The position numbers and the translations under genes were made by a program. Source: Sva-07 sp031430875 (lineage in GTDB: Bacteria > Actinomycetota > Acidimicrobiia > Acidimicrobiales > Ilumatobacteraceae). Taken from it: 15,436 nt of DNA. The notes under the pieces are model-generated. The model was not told where the DNA came from, did not search any database, and saw nothing but the letters and a program-made list of their open reading frames with translations. Where the stretch lies: the NCBI GenBank assembly GCA_031430875.1, contig JANPCI010000063.1, positions 1 to 15,436 on the forward strand. The letters are read 5' to 3'. Within the stretch, counting starts at the first letter, position 1. Each line of letters starts with the position of its first letter. Positions 6,701-12,585 of the stretch are shown here, piece by piece.

Positions 6701-7594
6701 ATGAGCGCACGAGACCGACTGATTGGCCCCTCGAACACCGGCGTCTGGTACTTCACCGACGCCATGAGCGCGGGCCAGGCCGGAGAAACGGCGGGAAGGA
6801 TCGAGTCGCTCGGCTACTCCACCCTGTGGATTCCCGACACGATGGGCCGCGACCCCTTCGCCCACATTGCCTGGCTCGGATCTCAGACGTCGACCCTCCA
6901 GTTCGCCACCGGCATCGCCAGCATCTTCCATCGCCATCCCGGGCCGATGATGCAGGCCGCGAACACCCTCGCCGAACAGACCGACGGCCGCTTCGTCCTC
7001 GGCCTCGGTGTCAGCCACGCCCCGATGGTCGAAGGCGTTCGCAAGCTCGACTACTCCAAGCCGCTCAGCCAGATGCGCGACTACCTGGCAGCGATGGACG
7101 CCTCGATGTTCATGGCGGTCCCGCCCAGCGACAGGCCACTGCGGCTGTTGGCGGCACTCGGGCCGAAGATGCTGGAGTTGTCTGCCACTGCTGCCGACGG
7201 CGCCCACCCGTACTTCGTGACACCCGAACACACCGCCGAGGCCCGGGAGGCGATCGGCCCCGACAAGCTGCTGTGCGTCGAGCAGAAGGTCATCGTGTCG
7301 ACCGATGCCGATGCTGCCCGCGCGGCGGCCAACATCCAGATCGATCGGTACGCCGGTCTGCCCAACTACCGCAACAACTGGTTGCGAATCGGGTTCACCG
7401 ACGACGAGATCGAGCAGCGTGCCCACCGCTTCGTCGATCACGTCATCGTGTGGGGTGACGCCGACACCGTGCGCGCCGGCATCCAGGCCCACTACGACGC
7501 AGGAGCCGACCACGTCTGTATCCAGCCGGTGTCGACCGAGGGGCCGCTCACGCTCGACTGGAACGCGCTCGAGGCTCTTGCGCCATCGGCATGA
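6701..7594 (+). CDS. LLM-class F420-dependent oxidoreductase (MSMEG_4141-like)
   Basis: 297-residue luciferase-like monooxygenase-fold (TIM barrel) protein. Seen: the N-terminal strand TGVWYFTD (13-20), SLGYSTLWIPD (36-46), GRFVLGLGVSH (96-106), ALGPKMLELSA around 152-162, and LPNYRNNWLRIGF followed by DDEIEQRAHRFVD in the C-terminal half. The last stretch is typical of the TIGR03620 probable F420-dependent family of actinobacteria. Such enzymes use reduced F420 or FMN for hydride transfer; the substrate here is unknown. Its TGA overlaps the ATG of the crotonase-like gene (ATGA), so the two are co-translated and may act on the same acyl-CoA or ketone. F420 dependence is inferred from the family; no cofactor genes are in the window. 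Confidence 0.85.
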   Translation: MSARDRLIGPSNTGVWYFTDAMSAGQAGETAGRIESLGYSTLWIPDTMGRDPFAHIAWLGSQTSTLQFATGIASIFHRHPGPMMQAANTLAEQTDGRFVLGLGVSHAPMVEGVRKLDYSKPLSQMRDYLAAMDASMFMAVPPSDRPLRLLAALGPKMLELSATAADGAHPYFVTPEHTAEAREAIGPDKLLCVEQKVIVSTDADAARAAANIQIDRYAGLPNYRNNWLRIGFTDDEIEQRAHRFVDHVIVWGDADTVRAGIQAHYDAGADHVCIQPVSTEGPLTLDWNALEALAPSA

Positions 7595-8424
7595 CCGACT
7601 GGCAGCACGTCCGCTACGACCGGCCCGCCGAACGGGTGGCTCGGATCACGCTCGCACGCGCGGAGATGGCCAACGCCCAGAACTACCTCATGATCTCCGA
7701 GGTGAACGAGGCGTTCGACGTTGCCGCTCGCGACGACGACGTTCGGTGCATCGTGTTGGCCGCCGACGGCGACCACTTCTCGTCGGGCCACGATCTGAGT
7801 GATCTCGATGCCGACATGTCCGACCTGTGCACCATCGGCACCCAATGCCACTTCGACGCCGACGGCGCCGAGGGCTACATGGCCCGTGAGGCCGAGATGT
7901 ACGTCGGCATGTGTTGGCGGTGGCGCAACATTCCCAAGCCGACGATCGCGTCGGTGCAGGGCAAGGTGATCGCAGGCGGGTTGATGCTCGTGTGGCCGAT
8001 GGATCTCGTGATCTGCTCCGAGGAGGCGACGTTCTCCGACCCAGTCGTCGCGCTCGGCGTGAACGGCCACGAGTACTTCACCCATCCCTATGAAGCAGGC
8101 GCCCGTCTCGCCAAGGAGATGCTGTTCACTGGGAGGGCGATCACGGCGCAGGAAGCACTGATGCACGGCATGGTCAACAAGGTCGTTCCTCGCGACGAGC
8201 TCGAGTCGGCGACGCTCGAGATGGCTGCGCACATCGCTCGGCGTCCGATGTTCGGCCTCGCGTTGGCCAAGCAGTCGGTCAACAATTCGCTCGACGCAAT
8301 GGGTCAGTACACCGCGCTGCAGTCGGCGTTCGGCCTGCACCATGTTGCTCATAGCCACAACCGCCTGAAGTTCGACTCGCTGATCGACCCCCGAGGCATC
8401 AAGGTCATCCGCGACGAAGCCTGA
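7591..8424 (+). CDS. Crotonase/enoyl-CoA hydratase-family protein lacking both catalytic Glu
   Basis: 277-residue crotonase-fold protein, normal length. Seen: FSSGHDL (63-69), which supplies one oxyanion-hole NH, KPTIASVQGKVIAGG (116-130) with the second, and LFTGRAITAQEAL (178-190). At the positions of the two hydratase glutamates there are Met132 (AGGLML instead of GGCEL) and Val152 (FSDPVVALG instead of FG.PE..LG). Ordinary hydration of enoyl-CoA is therefore unlikely; the fold also supports isomerisation, hydrolysis, decarboxylation and C-C cleavage. To my knowledge mycobacteria have relatives with the same GLMLVWP sequence, annotated simply as enoyl-CoA hydratases. Translation is coupled to the LLM oxidoreductase by the 4-nt overlap. 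A strong terminator follows 2 nt after the stop codon. Confidence 0.87.
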   Translation: MTDWQHVRYDRPAERVARITLARAEMANAQNYLMISEVNEAFDVAARDDDVRCIVLAADGDHFSSGHDLSDLDADMSDLCTIGTQCHFDADGAEGYMAREAEMYVGMCWRWRNIPKPTIASVQGKVIAGGLMLVWPMDLVICSEEATFSDPVVALGVNGHEYFTHPYEAGARLAKEMLFTGRAITAQEALMHGMVNKVVPRDELESATLEMAAHIARRPMFGLALAKQSVNNSLDAMGQYTALQSAFGLHHVAHSHNRLKFDSLIDPRGIKVIRDEA

Positions 8425-8425
8425 G

Positions 8426-8480
8426 CCCGAAAAATGCCTCGGAGTGCGCGCTGAGCGCGCAGCCTGAGGCATTTTTCGGG
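8426..8480. terminator. Bidirectional rho-independent terminator
   Basis: Perfect 15-bp arms CCCGAAAAATGCCTC (8426-8440) and GAGGCATTTTTCGGG (8466-8480) enclose a second perfect 7-bp stem, TGCGCGC (8445-8451) and GCGCGCA (8455-8461), with a 3-nt loop. The stems are joined by a 4x4 internal loop. The A5/T5 runs lie within the stem, so either strand can end with a U-rich side. It sits between convergent genes (stops at 8424 and 8493). Confidence 0.9.
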
Positions 8481-8492
8481 TTGGGGTGGCTG

Positions 8493-10025
8493 TTACGAGA
8501 GGCGGTCGAGGATGTTGCGGGTGATCTGCTCGACGTGGCGGTCGCGTTCGGCGAGGCCCCACACCCAGTCGGTGCTCCCGGACGTGATCACGGTGCCGCC
8601 GCCGGGCGACACGTAGGTCCCGAGAATTGCGTGGCCGTGCGAGATGCGTTCCACGCCGGCAGGGTCACGCGTGCCGAACAGGCGGAGGGCGATGCCCTCG
8701 TCCTCGGCCAACTCGTGCGGTGCCGGTGGCCGCGAGGCCGTCGTACGGGTGAAGTGCGCCGCCGGCGCACTTCCGAGGATCTCGAAGTTGGCGGGCGTGC
8801 CGTCGTCGCCGGTCGGATATGGCAGACCGTCACGGTAGGTGAAATCACATCCGTCACACTCGTAGCCGACAATTGTCGCCGCGGAGCCGAGCACGTCGCC
8901 GTAGTCGAGGCCGGTGCCGTCGAAGATCCAGTGCTCCGGCCGGTGAAGTGTGTAGCCGCCGGCGCCGTTGGTGACCCGCTTGCCGATGCGGTGGTAGCCG
9001 CCCCGGGAGAAGCTGACGCCGGTCATGTGGTTCTCGGGCCGTTCGAGGAGGCGGTCGGACCAGATGGTGGTGAGCTCGGACTGGCGATCGGTGCCATAGA
9101 CGGGGTCACGCTTGAAGAACCCCTTGTAACCGACCATCGTCGCCGCCGGGCCCGAGCCGTTGTCACCGCTTGGATCCTCGTGACGGACCTGCCAGAACGC
9201 GGTGTTCCCGGAGAGGAACGCGGCGTTGCCGCCGCGGGCGATGAACCCCTCGACGGTGTCACGCATCGGCCCTGACCAGTACTCGTCGTGGCCGATCGAA
9301 AGGTAGAGCCCGTACGGCGACCCCTCGCCGAGCAGCTCGGGATGCTCCTCGAGGTCAGCGTTTGTGACGACGTCGAACTCGTAGCCCTCGCGGCCGGCCC
9401 ACTCGACGAACGGCAACTCCCAGTTGGGCCACCCCGCCGACCCTCCGTAGGGCGACAGGTGGTTCATCCGCAGGTAGCCGACGTGGCTCGCCGACTGCGG
9501 ATCGGGCGGGTACAGCGACGTGACACGCTGGCCCGCTCCGGGCGGCTTGTAGAGGTAACCCGGTGCCATCGGCCGCTGCATCGAGACGGACGTGGCGCCG
9601 GTGTAGAGGTTCCGCCCACCGAAGTCGTTGTAGGCGTGCCAGGTGTTCGTCGACAGTGCGAGGAGGATCCGGGCGGTCGTCGTGTCGAGATCCGGGCGCA
9701 CGACGAAGTAGGCGTGAGTTCGCCTGGCCCTGCCGTCGACGTCGATCGTCAGGATCACCTCGTAGTAGCCCGACGGCCACTCGGGTTCGACTGCGACTTC
9801 AGATGCTACGGGCCAGGCGCACCCCCGCTCGGGGGCATCGAGCGGCGTCGGATGATCACCGACCGGAATGTCGGCCTCGCTGTAGACCACGGTGCGGGTG
9901 GCGCCGATGTGGGCAACTTCCACGTCGAACGGCCGGGCGCCGGACGACGACACGTGCAGTGCGATCCGATCTCCTGCGGCGATCGATTGCGGCCAGCAAT
10001 ACCCCGTGACTGTCTCGTATGCCAT
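8493..10025 (-). CDS. N,N-dimethylformamidase large (beta) subunit-like protein
   Basis: 510-residue cytosolic-type protein with no signal peptide. The sequence matches the C-terminal domain family of the dimethylformamidase large subunit: STNTWHAYNDFGGRNLY (125-141), LSIGHDEYWS (242-251), FLSGNTAFWQVR (270-281) and, near the end, GTVITSGSTDWVWGL. The true DMF-hydrolysing enzyme is an iron amidohydrolase with an additional small alpha subunit. No small-subunit gene is seen nearby and this protein is shorter than the large subunit I recall (about 760 residues), so the substrate is unknown. Residues 1-110 form a beta-rich N-terminal part. The start at 10025 is preceded by TAGGGT with 6 nt spacing, suggesting a leaderless mRNA. 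Divergent from the S51-like hydrolase across a repeat-filled promoter region. Confidence 0.8.
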   Translation of the reverse strand: MAYETVTGYCWPQSIAAGDRIALHVSSSGARPFDVEVAHIGATRTVVYSEADIPVGDHPTPLDAPERGCAWPVASEVAVEPEWPSGYYEVILTIDVDGRARRTHAYFVVRPDLDTTTARILLALSTNTWHAYNDFGGRNLYTGATSVSMQRPMAPGYLYKPPGAGQRVTSLYPPDPQSASHVGYLRMNHLSPYGGSAGWPNWELPFVEWAGREGYEFDVVTNADLEEHPELLGEGSPYGLYLSIGHDEYWSGPMRDTVEGFIARGGNAAFLSGNTAFWQVRHEDPSGDNGSGPAATMVGYKGFFKRDPVYGTDRQSELTTIWSDRLLERPENHMTGVSFSRGGYHRIGKRVTNGAGGYTLHRPEHWIFDGTGLDYGDVLGSAATIVGYECDGCDFTYRDGLPYPTGDDGTPANFEILGSAPAAHFTRTTASRPPAPHELAEDEGIALRLFGTRDPAGVERISHGHAILGTYVSPGGGTVITSGSTDWVWGLAERDRHVEQITRNILDRLS

Positions 10026-10031
10026 GGCCCG

Positions 10032-10037
10032 ACCCTA
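10032..10037 (-). promoter_or_regulatory. Putative -10 element of the dimethylformamidase-like gene (leaderless)
   Basis: On the minus strand TAGGGT is followed by 6 nt (CGGGCC) and the ATG at 10025. No clear -35 box is visible; a 14-bp tandem repeat takes its place. Confidence 0.42.
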
Positions 10038-10040
10038 TGT

Positions 10041-10110
10041 GTCCCGACACGACCGGGCCGGATCGACGGGGCCGGATCGACGGGGCCGAATCGACCGGGC
10101 CCAATCCACC
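10041..10110. repeat. 14-bp tandem repeat in a divergent promoter region
   Basis: Units of 14 bp start at 10055 and 10069 (both GGGCCGGATCGACG), 10083 (GGGCCGAATCGACC) and 10097 (GGGCCCAATCCACC). A more diverged unit precedes them at 10041. The array fills most of the space between the two facing-away promoters at 10032-10037 and 10129-10134. It could be a set of operator sites or simple slippage expansion. Confidence 0.75.
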
Positions 10111-10128
10111 GGAACACAGTGCGGCCGA

Positions 10129-10134
10129 TACGTT
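10129..10134 (+). promoter_or_regulatory. Putative -10 element of the S51-like gene
   Basis: TACGTT lies 10 nt before the ATG at 10145, giving an expected leader of only a few nucleotides. A GTG in the same frame at 10139 is an alternative start. Confidence 0.3.
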
Positions 10135-10144
10135 CGGTGTTCGC

Positions 10145-10831
10145 ATGCCCGCCGATCGTCCCGCCACTGCAGTGATCTGTCTCCAGGGTGGTCGCGAGTT
10201 GACACCAGCCTGCGATGCGATGGACCGCGCAGTGCTCGATCGCTGTACCGGGGCCGTGGCGGTGCTTGCCGGATCAGCGCGCCGCGGGTCCGACTACGCC
10301 GGGTCGTCGGCTCGCACCGTCGCGCACTATCGACGTCTCGGTGTCGACGTCGACGTGGTGCCCGATCCTCGAGACGATCCCGGGGCTGCACTCGACCGGT
10401 TGACCGAAAGCGTCGGCTTGATCGTGATGCCCGGGGGTTCCCCCGGTGCATTGCTCGAGGTGCTCACCGTGGTCGGCGACGGCGTCATCGGGACGCGCCT
10501 GGTCGAGATGTGGGAGTCGGGAGCCGGCATCTCGGGCGCGTCCGCGGGAGCGATGGCGCTCTGCACGAACATGAGCAACCCCGAGCGCGCTGGCGCCGTC
10601 GTCAGCGGCCTCGGTCTGGTGCCGGGCCTCGCCCTCCCGCACTGGTCGCCCGGGTCAGAGCGGCGATGGTCGCTGCCCAAGTCAGCGTTGCTGTGGGGTC
10701 TGCCCGAGTGCGGCGGAGTGCTCATCGACGGCGCCACGATGGTCGCGGTCGGCCAGGGCGCAGCCGCAGTTCGGATCGATGGCGTCTGGGTACCTGTCTC
10801 GAGGGCCGATCCCCAGCCGATGCCGCGCTGA
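10145..10831 (+). CDS. Peptidase S51-like serine hydrolase (cyanophycinase/dipeptidase E type)
   Basis: 228-residue protein of the class I glutamine amidotransferase-like fold. Seen: an N-terminal strand followed by GG (AVICLQGG, 9-16), VMPGGSPGALLEVL (94-107) and the nucleophile elbow ISGASAGAM, with Ser133 as the expected catalytic Ser (G-x-S-A-G-A). GLALPHW follows, with His166 as the likely catalytic His. Family members cleave dipeptides with N-terminal Asp, cyanophycin or related isopeptides; no signal peptide is seen, so it acts in the cytoplasm, and the substrate is unknown. The frame is open to 10019, but that upstream part translates the 14-bp repeats and looks non-coding, so the ATG at 10145 was chosen. 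The stop codon lies within a hairpin shared with the convergent oxygenase gene. Confidence 0.75.
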   Translation: MPADRPATAVICLQGGRELTPACDAMDRAVLDRCTGAVAVLAGSARRGSDYAGSSARTVAHYRRLGVDVDVVPDPRDDPGAALDRLTESVGLIVMPGGSPGALLEVLTVVGDGVIGTRLVEMWESGAGISGASAGAMALCTNMSNPERAGAVVSGLGLVPGLALPHWSPGSERRWSLPKSALLWGLPECGGVLIDGATMVAVGQGAAAVRIDGVWVPVSRADPQPMPR

Positions 10832-10860
10832 CGCGGCTCGGCCGGCCGAGCCGTCAGCGC
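10825..10860. terminator. Symmetrical hairpin containing both convergent stop codons
   Basis: The 20-bp stretch 10834-10853 is a perfect palindrome (arms CGGCTCGGCC and GGCCGAGCCG). Outside it GCGCTGA (10825-10831) pairs with TCAGCGC (10854-10860) after a 2-nt bulge. The TGA of the S51-like gene (10829-10831) and the stop of the oxygenase gene (10854-10856) thus pair with each other. There is no U tract. It probably ends transcription in both directions. Confidence 0.7.
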
Positions 10861-11672
10861 CAGATGCAGAGGATGCGCATCTCGACGCTCTCGCGGTACT
10901 GCTTGGCACCGTTGCTCACGTTGGGATCTCTGAAGGCCGAGTGCGGCGTCCAGAACGGCCGTCCCTCGTCGATGCAACGACTGTCGTAGGTTCGCAGCGC
11001 CACCGCCTCCGAGGCGGTCAGGTCGGGGAACGTGTACCAGCGATCGGAGTCGGCACCGCTCGGCGGACGCACGGCGTAGAACTGCGAGTCGACACGGAGG
11101 CCGCCGTACTCGGGGAGCATCTCGCGCACGACGCGGTGCGGGCCGACCCCGTCGGCGGCACAGAACGCGAGCGGATAGTCGGGTCGCGTCGGGCCGGTGT
11201 TGCGCCAGAACTGCAGCACCATCAGTCGCGTCGCCGCCTGCACATCGGAATGTGTCAGGCCGTGACGTTCGAGCAGCGGATCGAGGAAGATCCGATACCG
11301 GCGGTCGGGGTCAGTGATCATCGGGCCGTAGTCGTCGGTGAAGTCGGAATGGACGAGCTCGATCGGCGCGTAGTCCGGCGTCGTCTGCGCCTCCTCGCGG
11401 CTGCGGTGGATCGGCGGATACGAGATCGCCACGTCGCAGCCAGTCAGCTCGGCGGCAACCGCCTCCACTTCGGGCCGGTGGATCCGATCGACCTCGGCGT
11501 GATCACGCCAGTCGGTCACCGCCGACTGGTGGTCGACGAGCCGGAACCCGCACGTCTCGAAGTCGAGATCGGCGCGCCCTGCGCGCCCGTCGAGCATGTC
11601 GACCGTGACCGGCCAACCGACCGCCCCGTCGAAGTAGTTGAGCGTGATCTGGCAGTACACCTCGTGCGCCAT
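10854..11672 (-). CDS. CmcJ/NvfI-type Fe(II)/2-oxoglutarate oxygenase-like protein
   Basis: 272-residue protein resembling the CmcJ/NvfI/AsaB family of hydroxylases and desaturases, best known from natural-product pathways. Seen: LVHSDFT, giving an HxD pair (His108, Asp110), LQFWRNTGPTRPDYPLAFC (153-171), RWYTFPDLTASEAVALRTYD (211-230), then TPHSAFRDP with His244 as the likely third iron ligand and YRESVEMR (259-266) with an Arg that may hold the co-substrate. Ligand assignments are by analogy. The frame runs open to 12122, but the upstream part lies antisense to the cupin. The ATG at 11672 is preceded by TACGGT at 7-nt spacing. ATGs at 11693 and 11705 are less likely alternatives. The gene is divergent from the cupin across 57 bp, so the two may share regulation and a pathway. 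Confidence 0.75.
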   Translation of the reverse strand: MAHEVYCQITLNYFDGAVGWPVTVDMLDGRAGRADLDFETCGFRLVDHQSAVTDWRDHAEVDRIHRPEVEAVAAELTGCDVAISYPPIHRSREEAQTTPDYAPIELVHSDFTDDYGPMITDPDRRYRIFLDPLLERHGLTHSDVQAATRLMVLQFWRNTGPTRPDYPLAFCAADGVGPHRVVREMLPEYGGLRVDSQFYAVRPPSGADSDRWYTFPDLTASEAVALRTYDSRCIDEGRPFWTPHSAFRDPNVSNGAKQYRESVEMRILCIWR

Positions 11673-11679
11673 TCCACGA

Positions 11680-11685
11680 ACCGTA
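11680..11685 (-). promoter_or_regulatory. Putative -10 element of the CmcJ-like gene (leaderless)
   Basis: On the minus strand TACGGT is followed by 7 nt (TCGTGGA) and the ATG at 11672. The same hexamer and spacing are found before the sulfatase gene. Confidence 0.45.
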
Positions 11686-11716
11686 GTCGCCATCGACGGC
11701 GCCATCGCCGGTCGGC

Positions 11717-11722
11717 AAGACT
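11717..11722 (+). promoter_or_regulatory. Weak putative -10 element of the cupin gene
   Basis: AAGACT, a partial TANNNT match, is followed by 7 nt (CACTGCG) and the ATG at 11730. No Shine-Dalgarno sequence is seen. Confidence 0.22.
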
Positions 11723-11729
11723 CACTGCG

Positions 11730-12134
11730 ATGAGCGACGATCCGATCAACATCGAGACCCACCCGATTCACCTCGGCCTCGGCGCCACGGCGGAGATCGA
11801 GCCCGAGTTCACGGGCGGTATGAGCTGGTACGAGGCCTACAGCAATCGTCACGTTGCCGACGGTGCCGAGGGCCGTCTGGTCACGATGTACACCTTCGCC
11901 CAGTCGTGGGATTCGTGGGAGATGCACCCGGCGGGCAGCGAGGTGGTGCTGTGCACCGACGGCCGGATCACCTTGCACCAGGAACACGCCGACGGCACCA
12001 CCGCGAGCGTCACGCTCGCGGCCGGCGAGTACGTCGTCAATGCTCCCGGCACATGGCACACCGCCGACGTAGACGGAACCGCCACCGCACTGTTCATCAC
12101 GGCCGGTCTCGGCACCGAGCATCGACCGCGTTGA
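11730..12134 (+). CDS. Small cupin-domain protein
   Basis: 134-residue single-domain cupin. Motif 1 is seen as WEMHPAGSEVVLCTDG (63-78) with His66 and Glu71; the first His of the usual HxH pair is Glu64. Motif 2 is GEYVVNAPGTWHTADV (99-114) with His110. This leaves His66, Glu71 and His110 as possible metal ligands. Small cupins of this kind bind a metal and act as isomerases, dioxygenases or ligand-binding proteins; the function here is unknown. The start at 11730 was chosen because the upstream open frame is antisense to the CmcJ-like gene and translates to nothing recognisable. It is divergent from that oxygenase with only 57 bp between them. A possible hairpin follows 20 nt after the stop. 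Confidence 0.78.
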   Translation: MSDDPINIETHPIHLGLGATAEIEPEFTGGMSWYEAYSNRHVADGAEGRLVTMYTFAQSWDSWEMHPAGSEVVLCTDGRITLHQEHADGTTASVTLAAGEYVVNAPGTWHTADVDGTATALFITAGLGTEHRPR

Positions 12135-12153
12135 CGCGGGCCGACATGCCGGA

Positions 12154-12194
12154 AGAGTGCTCCACCAACTGATTCAAACTTGTTGCAACACTCT
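12154..12194 (+). terminator. Possible imperfect hairpin after the cupin gene
   Basis: AGAGTG (12154-12159) pairs with CACTCT (12189-12194), and the 15-nt arms match at 12 of 15 positions with an 11-nt loop. The right arm includes a perfect 10-bp palindrome, TGTTGCAACA (12181-12190). It could end cupin transcription. Confidence 0.3.
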
Positions 12195-12235
12195 GGTCGT
12201 CGGGTTCGCTCCTCGGCCTCGCCCCCGCCAGATGA

Positions 12236-12451
12236 TCGGGCCAGGGCTGGGGGAATCTCCTGGGTGGTTCCTTCGGCACGTCGCGCTGGGTGTTCACCGG
12301 CACGATCGACGGACTCGGCACCGGCACGATGACCTACGACCGGATCGGCTTCGATAGCGACGTGTGCGCGACCTGGTTCGACGTCGTCGTCGAAGGCACG
12401 GGTGACTTCGAAGGGATCACGGGAACGGGACAGGTCGCCGCGGACAGGTGA
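12236..12451 (+). pseudogene. Probable C-terminal remnant of a beta-rich, secreted-type protein
   Basis: The stretch from 12135 to 12585 has no intact gene. One frame within it, from just after a stop at 12233-12235 to a TGA at 12449-12451, reads like real protein: VFTGTIDGLGTGTMTYDR (from 12290), then CATWFDVVVEGTGDFEGITG and a short tail. The glycine-spaced strands and the GTGDFEGITGTG ending resemble C-termini of small beta-barrel or DUF3224-like proteins of actinobacteria. The only possible start in the frame is a GTG at 12290, in the middle of the conserved-looking part, and no upstream domain is found in other frames. I read it as a truncated gene; a 53-residue small protein starting at that GTG is the alternative. 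Confidence 0.4.
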
Positions 12452-12572
12452 TACACCTACACCCTCACCGCTCCGCTGAATCAGTAACGAACGCGCGACA
12501 ACCGATGCGGTCCGAGCTCCGGCTCGGGCCACATCGGGTGTCACGACGGCGGCTCGGCGTCACGGGCACGGC

Positions 12573-12578
12573 TACGGT
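12573..12578 (+). promoter_or_regulatory. Putative -10 element of the sulfatase gene (leaderless)
   Basis: TACGGT is followed by 7 nt (CGGCTCG) and the ATG at 12586, the same hexamer and spacing as for the CmcJ-like gene. It helps to fix the sulfatase start at 12586. Confidence 0.48.
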
Positions 12579-12585
12579 CGGCTCG

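Noticed and set aside
9288..10175. 295-codon plus-strand frame opposite the dimethylformamidase-like gene
   Set aside because: No recognisable motifs; the minus-strand protein is well supported, and the frame runs on through the non-coding 14-bp repeat array.
11300..11318. GGGGTCAG sequence resembling half of the palindromic core
   Set aside because: The other half (ACCCC) is missing and the stretch is ordinary coding sequence of the CmcJ-like gene.
10779..11729. N-terminal extension of the cupin reading frame
   Set aside because: It is antisense to the CmcJ-like gene and shows no domain; the cupin fold is complete from 11730.
11673..12122. N-terminal extension of the CmcJ-like frame
   Set aside because: It is antisense to the cupin gene and low in complexity; the promoter-like hexamer and protein-like sequence place the start at 11672.
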